A stretch of 60,515 nt of DNA from Pseudobdellovibrionaceae bacterium. Lineage in GTDB: Bacteria; Bdellovibrionota; Bdellovibrionia; Bdellovibrionales; JAMPXM01. The stretch spans positions 1-60,515 of the forward strand of contig CANHQR010000017.1 of the NCBI GenBank assembly GCA_947462815.1, in the 5' to 3' direction. Position 1 is the first letter of the stretch, and every line of letters starts with the position of its first letter. Shown in pieces: positions 15,443-23,546 of the stretch. The notes below the pieces were generated by a model. The model ran no database searches, was not told where the DNA came from, and saw nothing but the letters and a program-made list of their open reading frames with translations. A program made the translations under genes and the position numbers.

Positions 15443-16393
15443 ATGTCGAAGGAAAAGCTGCACCCAAACTTTGGACCCAACGATGAACCGCCCGATGGAC
15501 CTATCGCGACCGCGTCGTTCTCTCCCCGTCGTGACCTCAAGCGCGAGCTGACATATCGATTGCAAACTCGGCACGCCGTGCGTGGCGCTTTCGCGATCTG
15601 GATTCTCTGTAGCTTGCCCATGCTCATCGTTGGCGGCCAAATGCTCGCGACGGGTCACAGTATCGGCGGCGGTGTCGCGATCGGCATCACTTTTCTTCTG
15701 CTCGCCGGGATTTACCTTCTCATCCGACATCTTCATCACAATCGCGTCGAGTCCGTGAACATCGATGGCCGGCGCATCGAAGTGAAGATCGCGGGTAAAG
15801 TCGATCAATTCGATGTCAGTGAGGTGAAGAGTATCTCGATCCCCGCCAACAGTGGCTTGGTTATTGTTCGACTCCAAGACGGGCGCGAGTTCAGCTTCTC
15901 CATCATGCTGGAACGACCCGACTACCTGCTCGACGCCCTCGTTCAGCAAGATCGAAATCTCGTGGCAGGACAAAGCTTCATGGAGTTCCGCCAGGCGACG
16001 ATCTTTGCCGATCACTCTTGGGCAAGACTCTACGATCAAATTCGCGATTGGATTCGCTTGCCGATTTTCTTTGTCGGCTTGCCTGCGATCTTGTTGCTCC
16101 TGCAATACTACGCTCGGCAGTTTCTTTTCGACATGATCCAGCCCATCGAGTTCATCGACTTTGCGGTGATTTTCACATTCAACGCTCTGCTGATCTTTTT
16201 TGTCTACGGCGCGACGGAAACCCGCTTGTTCCGTGAGTTTCGGCACGTGATGCAAGATGATCCGACGCAGGTACGACGAAATCTCGATCTCGAGCGCGAT
16301 GAGCGACGTCGCATGGGCGTGCATTACATGATCGGCTGGGCGCTCAGCATCGGTTTGTGGGCACTGTGGAATCTAAACTCCGTCTCATTCTGA
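15443..16393 (+). CDS. Polytopic membrane protein of unknown function
   Basis: 316 residues from ATG 15443; the frame is open to a GTG at 15344 and neither start has a strong ribosome binding site. Hydrophobic segments lie at AFAIWILCSLPMLIVGG, VAIGITFLLLAGIYLLI, LPIFFVGLPAILLLLQYY, FAVIFTFNALLIFFVYG and a last one near the C-terminus (MIGWALSIGLWALWNL), giving about five membrane spans. Between spans 2 and 3 is a soluble beta-rich PH-like stretch (VESVNIDGRRIEVKIAGKVDQF...SVKSISIPANSGLV style) often seen in small membrane regulators. No family is recognised. Two hairpins, one across the stop codon, follow it. Confidence 0.75.
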   Translation: MSKEKLHPNFGPNDEPPDGPIATASFSPRRDLKRELTYRLQTRHAVRGAFAIWILCSLPMLIVGGQMLATGHSIGGGVAIGITFLLLAGIYLLIRHLHHNRVESVNIDGRRIEVKIAGKVDQFDVSEVKSISIPANSGLVIVRLQDGREFSFSIMLERPDYLLDALVQQDRNLVAGQSFMEFRQATIFADHSWARLYDQIRDWIRLPIFFVGLPAILLLLQYYARQFLFDMIQPIEFIDFAVIFTFNALLIFFVYGATETRLFREFRHVMQDDPTQVRRNLDLERDERRRMGVHYMIGWALSIGLWALWNLNSVSF

Positions 16394-16443
16394 GACGGAC
16401 TCGGATGCGTGTCGAAGAGGTCGACAGGCGTCGACTTCGACAC
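16379..16443 (+). terminator. Two consecutive strong hairpins at the end of the membrane-protein gene
   Basis: First hairpin: TCCGTCTCA (16379-16387), loop TTC, TGAGACGGA (16391-16399), a 9-bp perfect stem whose right arm begins with the TGA stop. Second: GTGTCGAAG (16409-16417) pairs with CTTCGACAC (16435-16443), with an inner TCGAC/GTCGA stem and a 3-nt bulge. Neither is followed by a T-tract, so they may block exonucleases or terminate in a factor-assisted way. Confidence 0.5.
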
Positions 16444-16682
16444 CGAGCTGACAAACACTCGCCAAGCCGCCCACCTGAAACAAGAACAAGCCGAGGCTCA
16501 GTCGGCCCAAAATTTGAATCCATCAAAATGGACGGAAGCCTAAGGGCAGAACTTAACACCGGAAAGCAAGCAAACGACTGCTCCAGCTCCTGCCCATTCC
16601 GCGAGATGCGAAAACTTCACAAACTCCCCCGGCCCTCTCGCTGAAGCGACAGGTCGGGCAGAGCTTTGTACGCGGCAAGCTT

Positions 16683-18077
16683 TTGCAATGGAAGCTTCGC
16701 GGGGCAATCGGCCTGCTCGGACTCGCCTTGAACGGCCTTGGCCTGATGGTTCCGAGCTTGAGCGCCGCGAACAATCTGCCTGAACCTGGTCAGATCACCG
16801 ATATCGTCTTGGTGCCGCGGCCCTCTCCCCGTCCGGTGGCGCCGACAGAACGACGCCCGCCCTTGGATCGACTCGGCACCATGCCGTATGATTCGATCGT
16901 CGAAGTTCCTGAATCGGTGTTGCGTGAGCCAACCGTGCTGCGCACGGATGCGGGTTATCGCGGGCGTTTTGTTGAAGATGTGCGCGTGATCGACATTCCG
17001 GATTTTCAGTTTCCACCACGCGATCTGTGGCAAAAGTCGGCCACGCTTCGCCGTTTGAACTCGCGCTACTTGTATTTGAATGCGAGCGACCTGGTGCCCG
17101 CCGAAGGCGAGGCCTCACGCCCTGGCTACGTGCGCATGCGTGTGCGCCAACAAGCGCGCATCTACCAGAGTGAGTTTCGCACGCGACCTCTCTACACGCC
17201 CGAAGACGCGGTTCGCGCCGTCGAACAGGGGCGTCGCGCCGTCGAGGCTCAACCGACTCCCTGCCCTTCGCCGACGGCCGCACCGGCCCGCATCCCCACG
17301 CCGCCTCCTCGTCCGACAGATCCGGAGGTGCGTGGCGCCTCACCCGCTCCCCCAGCTCCGCCCTCAGCTCTGCCCTCTGGCCCCGATCGCCCCGTGGGCA
17401 CGCGCGCCGAGACCGAGACCGAACTGCAACGCGCCCGCAGTCTCAGCGACATCCAGCCTCGCAATGATCGCGAACGCCGCTTGCTCGAGGCAATTCGGCG
17501 TTCGGGCGCAAACATTCCTTTGATGGCCGTGAAGCGCATGCATTTTTTCATGCGACATCCACCCGCAGGCGGGACTCCGGCCAACCAGCGCTACCTCACA
17601 ATCGCCGATCTCTCCGCGGATTCTGCAACGCCGCGCAACCACATCATCGATCTGCAGAACATGACGGCTCAAACAGTCGCGGTGGCCCACGGCCGAGGCA
17701 TTCGCGGCGAGAACTCGCATGAACGGGCTCGCGTCTTTGGTAACCGCAACGGTTCCAACCTCACGCCCATCGGCTTCATGGTGGCCACAGGTCCTCACGC
17801 GAATTGGGAGCGCAACAAAGGCTCACCGGCGCTCACCTTGCGCGGTCTTCAGCCCGGCGTGAATGATCTCAACGAACAGCGCGGCATCATTATCCACGCG
17901 GCCGACTTTGTCTCAGACGCCCGAGCGCGAGCCGGTCAGCCCCAAGGTCGAACCCAAGGCTGCCTCGGCTATGATCCGCGCACGGCGCGCTGGGTGAGGC
18001 AGAATCTCCAGCAGAGCGTGGTGATGGTCTACGGCGGCATCGAACGCTCCATCGACTACTCGCGCGATCGATATTGA
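16683..18077 (+). CDS. YkuD_2-type L,D-transpeptidase-like protein, exported
   Basis: 464 residues with a signal peptide (about 1-28, GLLGLALNGLGLMVPSLSAA). A Pro-rich linker spans about 185-240. The C-terminal part matches the murein L,D-transpeptidase catalytic-domain family (PF13645 type): FFMRHPP, VAHGRGIRGENSHERARVFGNRNGS, TPIGFMVATG, LRGLQPGVNDLNEQRGIIIHAADF and GRTQGCLGYDP. The presumed catalytic His is residue 405 and the Cys residue 427, in the usual H-x(about 20)-GC order. It could modify host or prey cell wall, and L,D-transpeptidases are prominent in predatory bacteria. A weak ribosome binding site leaves the start slightly uncertain. Confidence 0.85.
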   Translation: MQWKLRGAIGLLGLALNGLGLMVPSLSAANNLPEPGQITDIVLVPRPSPRPVAPTERRPPLDRLGTMPYDSIVEVPESVLREPTVLRTDAGYRGRFVEDVRVIDIPDFQFPPRDLWQKSATLRRLNSRYLYLNASDLVPAEGEASRPGYVRMRVRQQARIYQSEFRTRPLYTPEDAVRAVEQGRRAVEAQPTPCPSPTAAPARIPTPPPRPTDPEVRGASPAPPAPPSALPSGPDRPVGTRAETETELQRARSLSDIQPRNDRERRLLEAIRRSGANIPLMAVKRMHFFMRHPPAGGTPANQRYLTIADLSADSATPRNHIIDLQNMTAQTVAVAHGRGIRGENSHERARVFGNRNGSNLTPIGFMVATGPHANWERNKGSPALTLRGLQPGVNDLNEQRGIIIHAADFVSDARARAGQPQGRTQGCLGYDPRTARWVRQNLQQSVVMVYGGIERSIDYSRDRY

Positions 18078-18116
18078 GTTGGCTTGAGCGCGGCACTTTA
18101 GGCAACCTGGACTCGC

Positions 18117-18236
18117 GTGCGCAAAGCTCTCGGCGTCCTCTTCATCTCATCGCTAGTCTCTTTCACCGCGCTGTTTGTGTGGTGGAAATGGAGCGATCGG
18201 CCCAAGAGCCGACCGTTTTGGGACGCGGTCGCCTAA
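18117..18236 (+). CDS. Possible 39-residue single-span membrane protein
   Basis: A GTG-initiated frame encodes a short basic N-terminus (MRKALG), a hydrophobic helix (VLFISSLVSFTALFVWW) and a polar end (DRPKSRPFWDAVA). It lies 40 bp after the transpeptidase-like gene on the same strand. The composition fits a small membrane protein, but there is no clear ribosome binding site and no known family, so it could be chance. A short TCGGC/GCCGA hairpin lies near its end. The rest of 18237-18489 holds nothing I can identify. Confidence 0.3.
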   Translation: MRKALGVLFISSLVSFTALFVWWKWSDRPKSRPFWDAVA

Positions 18237-18489
18237 GAGATAGAGAACTTCGGCCTTTGGCATTGCGGATTTTTTCCCAAACAAAGTGATTGTAAATCGC
18301 GCGAGCGACTCTCAACTCAACGTACTCGATCGACAACCGAGGACGCTGCGAAAAAAGCTAAAGAAGAACCGGCATTATGGCGACGGCTCTCACGCGCATC
18401 ACTGAGGCGCATCTGATTCTAATCGCAAGCCTTACAATTAATTTCCACGTAGACTTTGCGCGCCGCAATCCGCGCCAGCGCGGAATCAC

Positions 18490-19437
18490 TCACGCCTTCC
18501 GCATCACCGGCATCAAACCGATGAGCTCAAACACCGCATCCATCGCAGCAAGCTGAGTGATCTCGGCGACATCGTAGGCCGGTGACACTTCGACCACATC
18601 TCCGCCAACCAAGTTGCCGACTTTCAGGCCGCGCAAAATCGTCTGCGTCTCAAAAGTCGTGAGGCCCCCCGGCACAGGTGTACCCGTGCCCGGAGCAAAT
18701 GCCGGATCGAGGCAATCCACGTCGTAGGAAATGTAAGTGGGTGCGGACCCGAAATCGGGAAGGCTCGCCACAAACTGCGCGAGCGACTGCGAGCGAATTT
18801 CATCCATCGTGCATACGCGCAGTCCATGGCGCTTCACAAAATCCAGATCCTGAGCGCCTGTCAAAGGTCCGCGAATGCCGATTTGCACCGAGTGCTTGGC
18901 ATCCACCAGTCCCTCTTCGATCGCGTGACGCGCAAAACTTCCATGATGATATTCGCAACCCCAAGCCGCCGGATACGTGTCGAGGTGGGCATCAAAATGA
19001 ATCAAGCGAAGTGGCGCACCCCACCTCTTTCGATGCGCGCGCAAGATCGGTAGCGTGATCGAGTGATCCCCACCCACGGCGATCAGGCGGCGACCAAGCT
19101 GAAGGGCATCACCAAAATGCTTTTCGATGCGTTGATAAGTCTGCGCCAAATCGATTGGCACCACCGGCACATCGCCGATGTCAGCGACGCGGACTCGTTC
19201 GGTGAAGTCCTGCATGCGGCCCCAGTTGTAAACGCGGCCTAGGGATGAAACTTCGCGGACGCGTGTCGGACCAAAACGCTGACCAGGTCGGTAGCTGGCG
19301 CCGCCATCAAAGGGCACACCGATCACCCCGACATCGTAGTCGCCGAGGTGATCGACCTGCAGCAGGCGAAAGAAAGTTTTGATTCCCGCAAAGCGCGGCA
19401 TCTCGCGACCCGAAATCGGCTTAAAGTCATGGCTCAT
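18490..19437 (-). CDS. speB: Agmatinase / ureohydrolase family protein
   Basis: 315 residues, the usual length. It is a dinuclear manganese hydrolase that releases urea from a guanidino compound, classically agmatine to putrescine. Metal-binding motifs are intact: AVGGDHSIT, LIHFDAHLDTY and YISYDVDCLDPAFAPGTGTPVPGG. An HxGS-like HHGSFARHA loop and the N-terminal GVPFDGGASYRPGQRFGPTRVRE are typical of agmatinases, guanidinobutyrases and guanidine hydrolases, which cannot be separated by eye. No arginine decarboxylase is in the window. It stands alone on its strand, with the HEAT-like protein gene 87 bp upstream. Confidence 0.92.
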   Translation of the reverse strand: MSHDFKPISGREMPRFAGIKTFFRLLQVDHLGDYDVGVIGVPFDGGASYRPGQRFGPTRVREVSSLGRVYNWGRMQDFTERVRVADIGDVPVVPIDLAQTYQRIEKHFGDALQLGRRLIAVGGDHSITLPILRAHRKRWGAPLRLIHFDAHLDTYPAAWGCEYHHGSFARHAIEEGLVDAKHSVQIGIRGPLTGAQDLDFVKRHGLRVCTMDEIRSQSLAQFVASLPDFGSAPTYISYDVDCLDPAFAPGTGTPVPGGLTTFETQTILRGLKVGNLVGGDVVEVSPAYDVAEITQLAAMDAVFELIGLMPVMRKA

Positions 19438-19524
19438 GCGATCATCCTAGATGAGGCCACCGGCCACCGCAAGCCATCCGCTGCGCATCCAGAGAGATCT
19501 GCGACCCGACATTCCCGCGCAGGA

Positions 19525-20463
19525 TCAAAGCGCCAGATCGCGCTGGCGCTCTTCGATATTCTGCTTGAGATACTGAGCGACGCGCGAACGCGGCGGCGCC
19601 TGTCTCAACACGCGCTGGAAGGAAGCTAAATTGTCCGAGTTCAAAAACGGCAAGAGCTCACGAGCCACCGTGTCGCGCACCTGAAAACCACCTCGCTCCA
19701 ACGCAGTCAGCAGAGTTTCTGTGGTCTGCTGAGGTGCGAGCTCATGACCGCGCTTCAACAAATCCAGCGCCACGAGAACAGCTTCGCCGCTATTGGAGGC
19801 TTTGACCACATGCTGGGCCGCCTCGACCATCGCCTCACTCGCCGGCAAGTCACCCAGAATCTGCAAGGCCGCAACGCGAACATCGTCATTCGAATGATGA
19901 ACGAAGGCCCGACCCACGTCCAAGGGATCAACTTCAGGAGTTTCCCCACGAGCCATCGCCGCACGAGCTTCACCGCGCAAATCGTAGAGAGCAGCCACCG
20001 TCGCGTCAATCAAGGCATCGTAATCCGCACGTGGATCATCGATGCGCGAAGGACGAGGACAACCGGTACGCAGGGCAGTCCGAGACTGGCTCATGCTCAA
20101 TTCACACTGACGCAAAGCTCTGAGTCGACGCATGGCCTGTCGAGTCGCGCTCGGCGATTCGTCAGGCGATTTGTCACGTGATTCGGGCGTCGAACCCTCC
20201 GTCGAGTCCTTCGAAGCTCCATCCGAGTTCAGGGCCTGCTCGATCAATTGGTCGATGCGCGCAAAATTCATCGTTTCCGTCGCCGCATGGTCTTGAGCGG
20301 ACAGCTGACCCGTCGCAGGTGTCGGAGCCGTCGTCGTCGCGCGAGATTGGCGACGCGCATCTGGGCCGGTGTCCGTCGCATGATGCATCAGTTCGCGAGC
20401 GCTCCAGAGCACCACGCCACCGACCAACAGCAACATCAACATCTGACGATCCACGCGACTCAC
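19525..20463 (-). CDS. Membrane-anchored protein with HEAT-like helical repeats
   Basis: 312 residues, starting at GTG 20463 with AGGAG 7 nt upstream. One hydrophobic segment (MLMLLLVGGVVLWSA, about 8-22) anchors it. A Ser/Thr/Ala/Asp-rich linker runs to about 110. The C-terminal half is alpha-helical with HEAT-like helices (DVGRAFVHHSNDDVRVAALQILGDL, EAAQHVVKAS..., VRDTVARELLPFL). These usually mediate protein contacts. I do not recognise a specific family. It lies 31 bp after the stop of the lytic transglycosylase gene on the same strand, so the two probably form an operon. Confidence 0.75.
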   Translation of the reverse strand: MSRVDRQMLMLLLVGGVVLWSARELMHHATDTGPDARRQSRATTTAPTPATGQLSAQDHAATETMNFARIDQLIEQALNSDGASKDSTEGSTPESRDKSPDESPSATRQAMRRLRALRQCELSMSQSRTALRTGCPRPSRIDDPRADYDALIDATVAALYDLRGEARAAMARGETPEVDPLDVGRAFVHHSNDDVRVAALQILGDLPASEAMVEAAQHVVKASNSGEAVLVALDLLKRGHELAPQQTTETLLTALERGGFQVRDTVARELLPFLNSDNLASFQRVLRQAPPRSRVAQYLKQNIEERQRDLAL

Positions 20464-20494
20464 GACTTAACTCCTGAAATGAAACTCACGTCCC

Positions 20495-22150
20495 TCATCG
20501 AACAACTTCAATTCGACTCACAATCGAAAGCTGAGGATATGTGCGACCCGCATAGATCCAGCCCTGCTGCTGGTTCGCCGTCGCAACTTTCAACCAAATT
20601 TCGTTGGCGGTACCTCGTACTTCCACTTTCTCAACTTGCAAGACCGAGCCTCGCGCGACGATGGGCGCGCTGGTGCCGGCCGCGGCAATCTGCGCTTCTG
20701 TGCCCTGCACGATCTCGGCCAGAAGACGCAGGCCCTCGGTCTTCTTCACCCGCACACGTCCTCCCTGGATCGGTAACGCGATGGGCGTTGTCGCCGGCGG
20801 TGCTTGGAAGCCCGTACTTTCAACCGCGAACCAAGTCGCCGCATTTTCCGAGTTCCCCGCATAGGCCCAGCCCTCTACACTGTTGGCCATGCGCACGCGA
20901 TAGTAGCGATCGCCGTCTTTGGCCAAATCCACTTCAAAGTCCAAGACCTGATAGCGCTGACCTTTGCGAATGAAGCCCACATCGGCGCCGCCCAACTCGC
21001 GACGCACCCGCACATCCTTTTCGGCGCGGATCACGTCGCCGATGCGCGAGAGACCCGGCACAGCTTGCGCACAGAACTGCGCGCGATCGCTGATACGATT
21101 TTGGCGCAATGAACGAACTTGACGATCATTGGCCGCCACACGCAAGGGACGCGCGCGCAGCACATCCGCATCCAGACGCGCCAAGCACGCGAAGGTGCGC
21201 AGGTCGCTCGCGCAGTGCAGAGACTGTCCATCCCGTGTCACGCAGGTTGATCCCTCTTCCAGAATCAGCGGTCGGCTGGTCAAATATTCTCCGCGACGTT
21301 CGGTTGCGATCGCGCAAAGTTCATCCCCCGAGCGAATGCAGTTCAGATCCAACTTCAAAGGTGCTGAAGAATCGGCAACCAAACCCGACCACTCGTTGCG
21401 CTGCCACTTGCCGTGAAAGCCTTTGTCGTTCTTCGCCCAAGCATGATTCGGATTGGCCCAGCGACAGATGGCGCCACTGCCGCCGTTATACGCCGAGTAG
21501 GCAGCACGCGTGAGGGCTTCCAAATACTGGGCGCGCGTCGACCTTCGATTGCTCTGAATTCGCGTGACGCAACTGGCGGACTTGGCCCGCGTCCACTCAT
21601 CGAGATAGTGCTCGACGCCATAGGTGACGTTACCGACGAGATCAAAGGAGTTATCTTGGCCGCGTGCTGCGTGATACCGCTGGTTGATCTGCATCATGCC
21701 GTGAGAAATGAAGCGATCGCCCGTCATCAATTTGTAACGACCATCAGGACCGATGCGATAGTGCGACCAATACGTCTCTTGCGTGGCCACGCCCTTGACG
21801 GCGCGAACGAAAGCCGCGACCTCGTCCTCTTGGACGCCGGAGACTTTGGCACGAATGGTTTGCGTGGAGACCTCTCTGAGCAAGGCGTTCATGCTGCTCA
21901 TGTAGTTGCGTCTCTGTTCGTCGTTGCCGCTCACGCTTCGCCGATCGATCACATAGTCGCCGTAGACAAAGCGAATGCGCGACGGATCGCCGAAGCGATT
22001 GGCGTCACAACCGGTGGGCGCTTCGCCCCAAGCCCAAGCACCGCGATCAGGATTGATACAATTTCCTTGCGCCGCCCGCGCCGGAACCGACAACGTCGTG
22101 GCACTTAAGGCCACAAGCCAACTCAACATCTTCATGCTTTGCCAAATCAC
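20495..22150 (-). CDS. Exported lytic transglycosylase-like protein with two SH3-type domains
   Basis: 551 residues with a signal peptide (MLSWLVALSATTLSVPARAA). The central domain has the soluble-lytic-transglycosylase features: a likely catalytic Glu in VATQETYWSHYR (about 125), SHGMMQINQRYH (about 155), YGVEHYLDEW, and AAYSAYNGGSGAICRW. These enzymes cleave glycan strands, leaving 1,6-anhydro ends. Two bacterial SH3 domains follow (about 355-430 and 455-550), ending in VEGWAYAGN and QQGWIYAGRTYPQL; they probably bind cell wall. Many Cys residues suggest disulfides. GTG 22150 has GAGGT 8 nt upstream; ATG 22135 is an alternative that keeps the signal peptide. Confidence 0.87.
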   Translation of the reverse strand: MIWQSMKMLSWLVALSATTLSVPARAAQGNCINPDRGAWAWGEAPTGCDANRFGDPSRIRFVYGDYVIDRRSVSGNDEQRRNYMSSMNALLREVSTQTIRAKVSGVQEDEVAAFVRAVKGVATQETYWSHYRIGPDGRYKLMTGDRFISHGMMQINQRYHAARGQDNSFDLVGNVTYGVEHYLDEWTRAKSASCVTRIQSNRRSTRAQYLEALTRAAYSAYNGGSGAICRWANPNHAWAKNDKGFHGKWQRNEWSGLVADSSAPLKLDLNCIRSGDELCAIATERRGEYLTSRPLILEEGSTCVTRDGQSLHCASDLRTFACLARLDADVLRARPLRVAANDRQVRSLRQNRISDRAQFCAQAVPGLSRIGDVIRAEKDVRVRRELGGADVGFIRKGQRYQVLDFEVDLAKDGDRYYRVRMANSVEGWAYAGNSENAATWFAVESTGFQAPPATTPIALPIQGGRVRVKKTEGLRLLAEIVQGTEAQIAAAGTSAPIVARGSVLQVEKVEVRGTANEIWLKVATANQQQGWIYAGRTYPQLSIVSRIEVVR

Positions 22151-22426
22151 GTACCACGACCTCGGTGAGAGGGTTCAGTTCGACCAACTCCGAATTGCCA
22201 CTTCCGCAAGGCCGTGGGGGAAGCAAGACTCGGGCGCAATTTGCCTTTGCCGCAATCCCTGCGACCCGTCGCTCAAGGCCCCCTGGCCTCAAAGCAAGTT
22301 CCTATGTCATCTCAAGGACTTCTGCTCCGAGCCCCAAAGCCAAGTTTTCCGCAGAGCCCCAGGGAAATTGGCCCGGATCGCCCAGGCGGTGACAAGAACC
22401 GGCATTTCAGGCAACTCTTTTTGACC

Positions 22427-23506
22427 ATGCCCTCCACCCGATCCGCCTCAAAAACCCGGAACACCCCCGCCCGCTCCCAGGCGCGGGCAAAAGCCCCCCC
22501 CCGCCAACTCGCCGACACTCTTGTGCATTGGTTTTCGCAAAACGCACGGCCTTTGCCGTGGCGAAAGTCCCGCGATCCCTATCGAATCTGGCTTTCCGAA
22601 GTGATGTTGCAACAAACCACCGTCACCGCCGTGATTCCCTATTATGAAAAATTCCTCGCGCGGTTTCCCCAGCTCGCTGACCTTGCGCAATCCGAGCTCG
22701 CCGATGTCTTGGAGCTTTGGGCGGGACTCGGCTACTACTCGCGCGCTCGCGCCCTCCACAAAAGTGCACAAGCCCTGCACGCTCGTGGCGGTTTTCCACA
22801 AACTGCAACGGCTCTCGAAGAGCTTCCTGGTTTTGGACCCTACACCTCGCGCGCCGTCGCCAGCCTCGCCTTCGGCGAAAGTGTCGGCGTCGTCGATGGC
22901 AATGTGATTCGGGTACTCTCGCGTCTGCACGCCCTGGATTTGAAATGGTGGACGACCAAAGCGCGGCGAGAATATCAAAGCCTTGCGGACGAGCTCGCGC
23001 AAAGTGCGGACCCCTACTTCGTCAATCAAGCTTTGATGGAGCTGGGCGCGACGATTTGCACGCCCAAGAGTCCCACTTGCCTGCTTTGTCCTTGGCAAAG
23101 CGCCTGCGCGGCGCGTACCGCAGCTTCCCGCTCCCGCCGAGACGCCAAGTCCGTCACCGACTATCCTCGTCCGCGCCCGAAGCGTGAACACGAAATCTGG
23201 ATCTGGAGACCTCGTCTCATCCGGAGCGGCTCGCTCGTCGCTTTGCTCCCCAACACACATGCGCCGTTTTTGCGCGGACAACTGCTGCCGCCGGGCCAAG
23301 CTGAGCGCCGTCAAGTCGCGCCCAAAGACTTCACTTATCGAGGTCAAATCACACATCACAAAATCTTCGTGATGCCTGAGATGGAAAGTTGGCCGCGGCC
23401 TCGTGCCAAGCTCGACGGTCAGCCACTAACCTGGGTGAAGCGTGAGGAGCTTTCTCGTCAGGTCCCCTCCAGTCTCGTGCGCCGCGCGTTCGATGCCATG
23501 AAGTAG
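22427..23506 (+). CDS. mutY: A/G-specific adenine DNA glycosylase
   Basis: MutY removes adenine mispaired with 8-oxoguanine. The 359-residue reading has PLPWRKSRDPYRIWLSEVMLQQTTV with the catalytic Glu, the helix-hairpin-helix LEELPGFGPYTSRAVASLAFG, the catalytic Asp in VVDGNVIRVLSR, and the four-Cys iron-sulfur loop CTPKSPTCLLCPWQSAC (spacing 6-2-5). The C-terminal NUDIX-like 8-oxoG recognition domain is present (FLRGQLLPPG... to TYRGQITHHKIFV). The frame is open for 71 more codons upstream, but only the ATG at 22427 gives a family-like start. Its ribosome binding site is weak. Confidence 0.95.
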   Translation: MPSTRSASKTRNTPARSQARAKAPPRQLADTLVHWFSQNARPLPWRKSRDPYRIWLSEVMLQQTTVTAVIPYYEKFLARFPQLADLAQSELADVLELWAGLGYYSRARALHKSAQALHARGGFPQTATALEELPGFGPYTSRAVASLAFGESVGVVDGNVIRVLSRLHALDLKWWTTKARREYQSLADELAQSADPYFVNQALMELGATICTPKSPTCLLCPWQSACAARTAASRSRRDAKSVTDYPRPRPKREHEIWIWRPRLIRSGSLVALLPNTHAPFLRGQLLPPGQAERRQVAPKDFTYRGQITHHKIFVMPEMESWPRPRAKLDGQPLTWVKREELSRQVPSSLVRRAFDAMK

Positions 23507-23546
23507 GGCTTGCGCCCTTGCCTCAGCTTCGAAACAATAGTCGCCG

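Noticed and set aside
15248-16324. Long minus-strand open frame (358 codons)
   Set aside because: It lies opposite a membrane-protein gene with clear hydrophobic periodicity. Its own translation is low-complexity Glu/Asp/Arg/His typical of an antisense shadow, and it has no ribosome binding site.
18190-18220. Terminator after the transpeptidase-like gene
   Set aside because: The stem is only 5 bp (TCGGC/GCCGA) without a T-tract and falls inside the possible small open frame.
21413-22108. 231-codon plus-strand frame opposite the transglycosylase
   Set aside because: Antisense shadow of conserved SLT sequence.
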